Shown one piece after another: positions 1 through 9,550 of a stretch of DNA of 9,550 nt (position 1 is its first letter; each line of letters opens with the position of its first letter). The translations under genes were made by a program, and so were the position numbers. The stretch spans positions 1 to 9,550 of the forward strand of contig JAFMJU010000124.1 of NCBI GenBank assembly GCA_017853285.1, in the 5' to 3' direction. The DNA is from Gemmataceae bacterium (GTDB lineage: Bacteria > Planctomycetota > Planctomycetia > Gemmatales > Gemmataceae). Under the pieces are notes generated by a model. The model did no database searches, had not been told where the DNA came from, and saw only the letters and a list, made by a program, of their open reading frames with translations.

Positions 1-1204
<1,204 letters not shown>

Positions 1205-1277
1205 GTCTGGGTCCAGGAACCAAGGAGGGAATGAGGAAATCCTATCTTTCGCGTCAGGAAGGAACGCTGCCATAAGT

Positions 1278-1294
1278 TACCTTGGCCGTAGGTA
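1278..1294 (-). promoter_or_regulatory. Small hairpin over the alternative hppA ribosome-binding site
   Basis: On the minus strand TACCT and AGGTA pair (5 bp) around a 7-nt loop. The 3' arm overlaps the AAGG that would serve the in-frame ATG at 1273. If translation does begin at 1273, this stem could partly mask its ribosome-binding site. With the start at 1204 it is merely part of the leader. The stem is short and could be chance. Confidence 0.2.
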
Positions 1295-1303
1295 CCAATC
1301 AAG

Positions 1304-1382
1304 CTGGCCGTTGATCAAAAGCCTGCCGGGTCATGGTTTTGCGCTCCAGTTCCAACCCGGCCCCGTTGATCCGAACGGCCAG
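1304..1382 (-). promoter_or_regulatory. Long interrupted hairpin in the hppA leader; candidate structured RNA
   Basis: Read on the minus strand, the arms pair in four blocks. CTGGCCGTT pairs with AACGGCCAG (9 bp, 1374-1382 with 1304-1312). After a 2-nt bulge, GATCAA pairs with TTGATC (6 bp, 1366-1371 with 1313-1318). After a 4x6-nt internal loop, GCCGGGT pairs with ACCCGGC (7 bp, 1355-1361 with 1325-1331). Then TGG pairs with CCA (3 bp) around a 15-nt loop. That makes 25 Watson-Crick pairs in 79 nt. It ends about 100 nt before the chosen hppA start, or 30 nt before the alternative start at 1273. A 9-bp direct repeat, CCGTTGATC (1308-1316 and 1363-1371 on plus), lies inside it and could allow a second fold. 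The pairing is seen directly; a regulatory role is inferred, and I do not recognise a known riboswitch class. Confidence 0.5.
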
Positions 1383-1401
1383 GGCTGGGCAGAGGTGTGT
1401 T

Positions 1402-1449
1402 GGCAAGTACTTTCAAAGGCTTAATATATTGAAAGCTTTATCTCTTGCC
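1402..1449. promoter_or_regulatory. AT-rich nested dyad; candidate hppA promoter or operator
   Basis: A perfect 7-bp inverted repeat, CTTTCAA (1410-1416) and TTGAAAG (1429-1435), flanks an AT-rich centre containing TTAATATA. A second, outer inverted repeat encloses it: GGCAAG (1402-1407) and CTTGCC (1444-1449). This is the most AT-rich spot in a GC-rich region and lies upstream of the hppA leader. On the minus strand the centre reads TATATT, which could be a -10 element, but no matching -35 is present at 16-18 bp. A promoter with an overlapping repressor site is inferred from composition and symmetry only. Confidence 0.35.
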
Positions 1450-1454
1450 CGTCG

Positions 1455-1490
1455 AAAAACCAGCTGGATTAAGGGTTGATGAGCCCCTTA
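1455..1490 (-). terminator. Possible weak terminator after the aminotransferase gene
   Basis: Five nucleotides after the aminotransferase stop, the minus strand reads TAAGGG, a 9-nt loop, then CCCTTA (6 bp, 1470-1490). A run of five T follows at 1459-1455. About ten nucleotides containing the palindrome CCAGCTGG separate stem and T-run, so this is not a textbook intrinsic terminator. Its position at the end of the secA-waaA-aminotransferase unit is the main support. Confidence 0.35.
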
Positions 1491-1495
1491 CGGAT

Positions 1496-2419
1496 TCAGC
1501 GGAAGCTCGCGTCGACCGGCTCACCGCTGAAATCAGCCCAGGCGGTCTGGAGGCGGCTGGTCCAGGGGCCGGGGAAGGGAAGGCCGAGATGACCCACCTG
1601 GCTGACCCCGCAGATGCCAAAGGCGCTGCCGGTGAGGAAGACTTCCTTGGCCCCCTGGAGATCTCGCCAGCCGAATGGGGCGCGCTCTAAAGGCAGTCCG
1701 ATTCTTTCGGCCAGTTTGAGCGCGAGGTTGAGGCTGACCCCTTGCAGGACCGTTTCCTCCGGGGGCAACAGCAAAACATCTCCCCCTGGGCGGGAGGTGA
1801 CGCAGGCGATGTGGGCCACCGCGGTTTCGGTGACATCGCCCTCGGCGGTGAGCAGCACCGGCAGGGCACCGGGCGATTCGCGGGCAGTCTGTTGCTCGGC
1901 CAGCCACCAATGGAGGCGACTGCGGTGCTTGAGGCGGCAGTCCACCGGGCCGGGAAGGGCGGCCGGGACAGTGGAAGGGACCAACCGGGCGCCTTCCGTG
2001 AACCATGCGGCGTAGCGCATGCGGGGCAGGGGGTAGCCGTGGATGATAAGCGTGGACCCGGCGGGCTCTCGAGAACCGTAGTGAGCCAGGGGGCCCGGGG
2101 TGGCCAGCGTGACCACGCACCAAGCCCGGTGGGGGTGGTCGCTCACCTGGTTTCGCCGCAGCAATTCGTGGATGGTGGCGGCGACCTGGCCGCGGTCCCA
2201 ACGGGGCTCGATGGCCAGGTGGCGGCAATCGTGGAAAAAACGGTCGAGGTGGGCATCGAGCAGGAACGGCTTGCCGGCGACGGTGCGCAGCAGATCCACC
2301 ACCGTGGCGCCATGGACCCATCCGGCATCGGCCAGCGAGGGGCCGGCCTGATCGAAGGGCAGCCATTGCCCGTTTTTCCAGGCGATGGATGGCGAGGTGT
2401 TTGTGGGGTGACCGCTCAT
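1496..2419 (-). CDS. Class IV PLP-dependent aminotransferase / aminodeoxychorismate lyase-like protein
   Basis: 307 aa, normal for fold-type IV PLP enzymes (branched-chain aminotransferase, D-amino-acid transaminase, aminodeoxychorismate lyase PabC). The N-terminus has the usual signature: ADAGWVHGATVVDLLRT (30-46), then LDAHLDRFF (54-62). The Schiff-base lysine is K164 in CRLKHRSRLHW. The glutamate that contacts the pyridine nitrogen is E198 in EGDVTETAV, 34 residues later, the same spacing as K159 and E193 in E. coli branched-chain aminotransferase. The phosphate-binding and C-terminal part is GVSLNLALKLAERIGLP (227-243) and AKEVFLTGSAFGI (257-269). The exact substrate cannot be set from sequence; no pabA, pabB or branched-chain biosynthesis gene is in view. 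The ATG lies 3 bp after the waaA stop, so it is almost certainly co-transcribed and may be translationally coupled. The ribosome-binding site is weak (AGGCGGG inside the end of waaA). It appears to be the last gene of the unit. Confidence 0.87.
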   Translation of the reverse strand: MSGHPTNTSPSIAWKNGQWLPFDQAGPSLADAGWVHGATVVDLLRTVAGKPFLLDAHLDRFFHDCRHLAIEPRWDRGQVAATIHELLRRNQVSDHPHRAWCVVTLATPGPLAHYGSREPAGSTLIIHGYPLPRMRYAAWFTEGARLVPSTVPAALPGPVDCRLKHRSRLHWWLAEQQTARESPGALPVLLTAEGDVTETAVAHIACVTSRPGGDVLLLPPEETVLQGVSLNLALKLAERIGLPLERAPFGWRDLQGAKEVFLTGSAFGICGVSQVGHLGLPFPGPWTSRLQTAWADFSGEPVDASFR

Positions 2420-2422
2420 GGT

Positions 2423-3754
2423 TCAGCCCGCCTGACGGCTTGATGCGGTGGCGGGAACCAGGCCACGGGCGGCGAGAAAGTCGAGGGTGCGGTCTGTGGC
2501 GCCCTGCTGCAGGGCGACAAAGGAGCGTCCAGCCTGGCCCGCGGCCCTGGCTTGCTCGGGATTGCGGAGCCAGTCGCCCAGGAGGTCGGCCAGATTGGCG
2601 GCGGCCTGGGGACCGGCGGCCACGGTTTTGGCGGCGCCGGCAGCCAGGAGGCTGGCGGTGATGTCCCTGAAGTTCCAGACATGGGGGCCGAAACAGACGG
2701 GCACGCCGAAAGCGGCCGGTTCTATGGGGCTTTGCCCGCCACGCCTGCCATCGAGGCTGCCGCCCACGAAGCCGACGGTGGCCAGTCCCCAGGCGGCGGA
2801 CAGTTCGCCGATGGTGTCGAGTAGCAGGACGCGGGGTGTGGCCCCGGGGGGGTGGATGGCCCCGGTGGAGCGCCGCAGGAAGGGGATGGCGCGTTCACCG
2901 AGGCGGCGCGCTGAGGACTCGAAGGCGTCGGGCTGGCGGGGAACCAGGACGAGCCGCAGGTCGGGAAAGTCGCGAAGGAGCAGGCTGTAGGCGTCGAGGA
3001 TGGCGGGTTCCTCGGCCTCCTGCGTGGAGCCGGCGACCCAGACCGGGGCGCCCTCGGGAACCGGAAAAAGGTCGCGCAGGGTGGCGAGCAGCGGAAGGTT
3101 GCGGTCCGTCCGGGCCCCGTCGAACTTGACCGAGCCGGTGACCGAAACGGCGTCCGCCGGCACGCCGAGCGAACGCAGGTGGCCGGCCATGGAAGCGTCC
3201 TGCACCATCCAGGAGTGCACGAGTGGGAAAATGCGCCTGGCCAACCGGGGGCGGCGGGCCCAGGCCGCGGCGCTTTTGGGGCTCATGCGGCCGTTGATGA
3301 CGGTGACCGGGATGCCGCGCCCGCGCGCGATCGCAAGCCAGTTGGGCCAGAGCTGGCTTTCCGCGAGGATGATGAGGGATGGACTCCAGGCGCTGAGGAT
3401 ACGCTCGACCTGCCAGGTGAAATCCCAGCAGAAGCAGGCGATCAGGCAGTCTTGCCCGAAACGCTTGCGGGCCTCCTGCATCCCGGCGGGGGTGGTGGCG
3501 GTGACGCCGACGCGCCAGCCGGGGTGCCTGGCCTTGAACGCCTGGATGACGGGGGCCAGCAGGTTCACCTCGCCGAGGCTGACGCCGTGGAACCATGCCA
3601 GGGGGGCCTGGTCGGCCGGAGCGCGCAAGGGGCAGGGGTGACCCGTCAGCAGGCGGCGGTAGCCGTCGCGGCCGCGGGTGAGGGCGCGCCAGACGAGCCA
3701 CGGCGAGACCGCGGTGAGGCCGACGGCGTAGAGGGCATCCAGCGGGCGGGCCAT
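2423..3754 (-). CDS. waaA: 3-deoxy-D-manno-octulosonic acid (Kdo) transferase
   Basis: 443 aa, close to the usual 410-440 aa of WaaA/KdtA. The enzyme moves Kdo from CMP-Kdo to the lipid A precursor at the cytoplasmic face of the inner membrane, the first step of LPS core assembly. An N-terminal hydrophobic stretch (residues 7-24) fits the membrane anchor. HGVSLGEVNLLAP (56-68) carries the family's catalytic acid, here E62. Further family landmarks are ESQLWPNW (132-139), VTGSVKFD (205-212), VAGSTQEAEE (240-249), DTIGEL (313-318), FVGGSL (329-334), GGQSPIEPAAFGVPV (339-353) and GPHVWNF (356-362). The second acid of the common ETExWPN motif is Gln here (Q134). Start at 3754 has AAGGA six bases upstream and matches the family N-terminus; the 74 extra codons upstream are Pro/Arg-rich readthrough antisense-like sequence overlapping the end of secA. 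It lies 34 bp after secA and 3 bp before the aminotransferase gene. Confidence 0.94.
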   Translation of the reverse strand: MARPLDALYAVGLTAVSPWLVWRALTRGRDGYRRLLTGHPCPLRAPADQAPLAWFHGVSLGEVNLLAPVIQAFKARHPGWRVGVTATTPAGMQEARKRFGQDCLIACFCWDFTWQVERILSAWSPSLIILAESQLWPNWLAIARGRGIPVTVINGRMSPKSAAAWARRPRLARRIFPLVHSWMVQDASMAGHLRSLGVPADAVSVTGSVKFDGARTDRNLPLLATLRDLFPVPEGAPVWVAGSTQEAEEPAILDAYSLLLRDFPDLRLVLVPRQPDAFESSARRLGERAIPFLRRSTGAIHPPGATPRVLLLDTIGELSAAWGLATVGFVGGSLDGRRGGQSPIEPAAFGVPVCFGPHVWNFRDITASLLAAGAAKTVAAGPQAAANLADLLGDWLRNPEQARAAGQAGRSFVALQQGATDRTLDFLAARGLVPATASSRQAG

Positions 3755-3760
3755 GGGGAG

Positions 3761-3765
3761 TCCTT
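3761..3765 (-). promoter_or_regulatory. Ribosome-binding site of waaA
   Basis: AAGGA on the minus strand, six bases before the ATG at 3754. It decides this start over the longer open frame that continues into the end of secA. Confidence 0.65.
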
Positions 3766-3788
3766 TCCCACGGGTGGTGGCTTTCCGG

Positions 3789-7613
<3,825 letters not shown>

Positions 7614-7617
7614 CCCA

Positions 7618-7622
7618 TCCTC
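7618..7622 (-). promoter_or_regulatory. Ribosome-binding site of secA
   Basis: GAGGA on the minus strand, four bases before the ATG at 7613. It supports this start over the upstream ATG at 7730 and the internal ATG at 7550. Confidence 0.5.
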
Positions 7623-7641
7623 GCTGGGGTGGCACTTGCTT

Positions 7642-7663
7642 GGTTCCGTCAGGCAACGGAACC
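7642..7663 (-). promoter_or_regulatory. Perfect 8-bp inverted repeat in the secA leader
   Basis: GGTTCCGT (7642-7649) and ACGGAACC (7656-7663) are perfect reverse complements around a 6-nt loop. The element ends 28 bp before the secA ATG. It has no T-run on either side, so it is not an intrinsic terminator. It could be an RNA hairpin in the secA leader or an operator for a dimeric regulator. The symmetry is seen directly; the role is inferred. Confidence 0.4.
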
Positions 7664-7894
7664 GCGTGGCCCAATCCCCGAATGGCGCATCGAACCAGAG
7701 GCTTGCGTGCAGGGTCAATACAATCCGCAAACCCGGTTCAAGTTTCCAATGTTCATTGTATCCATTTAGCCCAAATTGGTCGCCCGAGCGGGGTTTGGAA
7801 GGAATTGCTGGACGGGTGGCTGTGCCCGGTTAGACTGTGGGCTGGCCGCAGCGATGCGCAGGCTTTTGCAAACATTTATTTGCGAGTGCTAGCA

Positions 7895-8707
7895 ATGATT
7901 CGACTACTGGTGCCCTGTTTGGCGATGGTTTGCCTGGGAGCGAACCCTGACCCGGCGACTGCGCAAAATACCCGTGGAAAACCAAAGGACGGACCCATGC
8001 CGTGGAAGGAACTGCTGGAAAAGAAAAACTTCGAGAAGGGTGGGGCCTCGCTTCCCTATCGCCTGATGCGTCCGGAAAAGGTGGAGGGTGGGAAGAAATA
8101 TCCGCTGGTGATTTTCCTGCACGGGGCCGGCGAGCGCGGCAACGACAACGAGGCGCAGTTGGTGCACGGGGTGAAGGAATTCGCCAAGCCCGGAGCCCGG
8201 GAGAAGTACCCGTGTTTCCTGGTGGCTCCGCAGTGCCCCACGGGCAAGCAGTGGGTGCAGGTTCCGTGGAACGCGGACAAACATGACATGCCCCCGGTGC
8301 CCAGCGCGCCGGCGAGCCTGTTGACCGGATTGATGGATGAACTGGAAAAGAGCCTGCCGGTGGATCTGGACCGGGTGTACATCACCGGCCTGTCGATGGG
8401 CGGTTACGGGACCTGGGATCTGCTGAGCCGCCAACCGGAGCGATTCGCGGCGGCGGTGCCGGTGTGCGGTGGAGGCGATGAGAAAAAGGCCCCCGTGATG
8501 AAAAAGGTGCCGATCTGGGCCTTCCATGGGGCGCTGGATGTGGCGGTGCCGGTGGCCAGGTCGAGGAACATGGTGGACGCCGTGAACCGGGCTGGCGGGA
8601 ACGCGCGTTACACGGAGTACCCGCAGGTGGCGCACGATTCATGGAATCCGTGCTATGCGGACGCGGAGATGATGGACTGGATGTTCCGTCAGGCGCGGGG
8701 TAGGTAG
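7895..8707 (+). CDS. Secreted alpha/beta-hydrolase (esterase / prolyl-oligopeptidase-like family)
   Basis: 270 aa. Residues 1-24 form a signal peptide, with probable cleavage after ATA (21-23), so the enzyme is exported. The rest is a compact alpha/beta-hydrolase: YPLVIFLHGAGE (69-80) gives the oxyanion-hole HGAGE; VYITGLSMGGYGTW (161-174) holds nucleophile S167; VPIWAFHGALDVAVPV (205-220) holds acid D215; VAHDSW (245-250) holds H247. The full Ser-Asp-His triad is present in order. It resembles the small polyhydroxybutyrate-depolymerase/feruloyl-esterase-like hydrolases often labelled prolyl oligopeptidase family or phospholipase/carboxylesterase; the substrate is not evident. The frame is open upstream to 7607, but that extension covers the secA start and lacks a signal sequence, so ATG 7895 is preferred although no good ribosome-binding site precedes it. 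It lies 29 bp before the CotH gene on the same strand, so the two may be co-transcribed. Confidence 0.85.
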   Translation: MIRLLVPCLAMVCLGANPDPATAQNTRGKPKDGPMPWKELLEKKNFEKGGASLPYRLMRPEKVEGGKKYPLVIFLHGAGERGNDNEAQLVHGVKEFAKPGAREKYPCFLVAPQCPTGKQWVQVPWNADKHDMPPVPSAPASLLTGLMDELEKSLPVDLDRVYITGLSMGGYGTWDLLSRQPERFAAAVPVCGGGDEKKAPVMKKVPIWAFHGALDVAVPVARSRNMVDAVNRAGGNARYTEYPQVAHDSWNPCYADAEMMDWMFRQARGR

Positions 8708-8736
8708 GTTTCGCTCCACCTTTTTCGGGGAATTTG

Positions 8737-9550
8737 ATGACTTCCAATCGAATGGTTTCCAGATTGGCGGTTTTGGCCGCCCTGTTCTGCGCGCATTGCC
8801 CGGGGTTGGCGCAGGAAGACAAGCCGGAAGGGAAAACCGGCGCGGGGGCGGGTATTTTCGGGATGGACCGGATTTGGACGGTACATCTGTCCATCCCGGC
8901 CAAGGAATACGAGGCGATGCAGCCGCGGGGAGGTGGAAGGGGGCCATTCGGGCCCCCGCCCGAACCGTTGCCGCCTGTAGACCCCGACCGGAAAGTTCAC
9001 CGGAACGACTTTGGATTCAACCTGGCCTGGGCGAGGGCCTCCGTCTCGATTGGAAACGAGACTTTTGCGAATGTGGGAGTACGTTACAAGGGAAACGGGA
9101 CGATTTTCGACACCCAGGGGGTGAGCAAGAAGTCTTTCAAGATAGAATTGGACTTTTTCAAGGGGAAAGGCAGTTTCGCGGGATTGAAAACGCTCAACCT
9201 GCACTGCGATGTGACCGACCCGACCAAGCTGCGCGAGACATTGGGTTATGCCCTTTACCGCGAGGCGGGGGTGCCTTCCCCGAAGACCGCCTTCGCCGAG
9301 GTGCTGTTGACCGTGCCCGGCAAGTTCGACAAGGAATTGCTGGGTGTTTACACCCTGGTGGAGGAGGTTGGAAAAGCCTTCACACGGGAGCATTTCGGCA
9401 CGGACAAGGGCTTGTTGATGAAGCCCGAGCGTTTGCGTGATTTCGTGTACCTTGGCGACGACTGGGCCCAGTACAAGGAATCGTACCAGCCCAAACGGGA
9501 TTTGACGGTGGCGGAGGCCGGGCGCCTGATCGCCTTCGCCAAGCTGGTGG
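8737..9550 (+). CDS. Secreted CotH-family protein, N-terminal part
   Basis: 271 codons are visible and the frame runs off the right edge. Residues 1-25 are a signal peptide (Arg, then LAVLAALFCAHCPG, cleavage near GLA-QE). The mature N-terminus reads IWTVHLSIPAKEYEAM (46-61), typical of the region before a CotH domain, followed by a Gly/Pro-rich patch (63-85). The CotH part begins with VGVRYKGNG (113-121), then KKSFKIELDFF (131-141), where a lysine likely corresponds to the ATP-binding lysine of CotH kinases. LRETLGYALYREAGVPSP (165-182), LLGVYTLVEEV (201-211) and FGTDKGLLMKPE (220-231) follow in family order. Bacillus CotH is an atypical kinase of spore coat proteins; in Gram-negative PVC bacteria related proteins are exported and their targets are unknown. 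The metal-binding Asp/Asn part of the active site lies beyond the edge, so catalytic competence cannot be judged. Start at 8737 is supported by the signal peptide and a GGGG seven bases upstream. Confidence 0.85.
   Translation, partial: MTSNRMVSRLAVLAALFCAHCPGLAQEDKPEGKTGAGAGIFGMDRIWTVHLSIPAKEYEAMQPRGGGRGPFGPPPEPLPPVDPDRKVHRNDFGFNLAWARASVSIGNETFANVGVRYKGNGTIFDTQGVSKKSFKIELDFFKGKGSFAGLKTLNLHCDVTDPTKLRETLGYALYREAGVPSPKTAFAEVLLTVPGKFDKELLGVYTLVEEVGKAFTREHFGTDKGLLMKPERLRDFVYLGDDWAQYKESYQPKRDLTVAEAGRLIAFAKLV

Larger units (their letters stand above)
1205..1495. other. Non-coding region upstream of the pyrophosphatase gene
   Basis: This 291-bp stretch separates the end of the aminotransferase gene from the start of the pyrophosphatase gene, both on the minus strand. 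It should therefore hold the terminator of the first unit and the promoter and leader of the second. I see no convincing protein-coding gene: the short open frames crossing it run antisense into neighbours and resemble no family. It contains a long interrupted hairpin (1304-1382), an AT-rich dyad (1402-1449), a weak hairpin just after the aminotransferase stop (1470-1490), and a 5-bp hairpin over the alternative start at 1273. Confidence 0.8.
7614..7894. other. Divergent intergenic region between secA and the hydrolase gene
   Basis: This 281-bp stretch lies between two divergently read genes and must carry both promoters unless they start further off. Open frames run into it from both sides but resemble no known protein. 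On the minus strand TACAAT (7760-7755) resembles a -10 box for secA, and TTGAAC (7741-7736) with TATTGA is another loose candidate, but no pair with good spacing stands out. It holds an 8-bp inverted repeat (7642-7663) and a 5-bp dyad CAATG-TT-CATTG (7747-7758). For the hydrolase I see no convincing promoter or ribosome-binding site. Confidence 0.75.

Noticed and set aside
1274..1382. Possible c-di-GMP-I (GEMM) riboswitch in the hppA leader
   Set aside because: Some short strings (GCGCAAA, GGUACCUACGG) recall the motif, but the conserved core order and the tetraloop-receptor arrangement are not present.
7614..7730. Longer SecA start at 7730, adding 39 residues
   Set aside because: The added residues do not resemble SecA N-termini, the segment contains the 8-bp inverted repeat, and a ribosome-binding site precedes 7613.
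8706..8725. Possible intrinsic terminator between the hydrolase and CotH genes
   Set aside because: AGGT and ACCT form only a 4-bp stem with an 8-nt loop before five T; too weak to call, and the two genes look co-directional and close.

Overview
The window reads as a GC-rich chromosomal piece from a Gram-negative (diderm) bacterium, most likely of the PVC superphylum and probably Verrucomicrobiota. This is inferred from four things: an LPS-core Kdo transferase (WaaA), an unusually large SecA with a C-terminal zinc motif, a divergent membrane pyrophosphatase, and a CotH-domain secreted protein next to a secreted esterase. No rRNA or other taxonomic marker is present, so the assignment is tentative.

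Layout, left to right. Positions 1-1204 (minus strand) hold the N-terminal half of a membrane-integral ion-pumping pyrophosphatase; its C-terminus lies beyond the left edge. Positions 1205-1495 are non-coding and hold an elaborate inverted repeat (1304-1382) and an AT-rich nested dyad (1402-1449), both upstream of the pyrophosphatase gene. Positions 1496-7613 (minus strand) form a compact transcription unit read right to left: secA (7613-3789), then waaA (3754-2423), then a class IV PLP aminotransferase (2419-1496). Gaps are 34 bp and 3 bp, and a possible weak terminator follows. Positions 7614-7894 are a divergent intergenic region with a perfect 8-bp inverted repeat in the secA leader. On the plus strand follow a secreted alpha/beta-hydrolase (7895-8707) and, 29 bp later, a secreted CotH-family protein (8737 to beyond the right edge).

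Functionally, the minus-strand genes are housekeeping and envelope genes: protein export (SecA), lipid A-Kdo assembly (WaaA), amino-acid or folate-type PLP chemistry, and PPi-driven ion pumping. The plus-strand pair encodes exported proteins of accessory type. I see no CRISPR array, insertion sequence, phage gene, tRNA or rRNA, and no clearly new multi-gene system. The most notable unexplained signal is the roughly 25-bp interrupted hairpin in the pyrophosphatase leader. The large SecA insertions come second.
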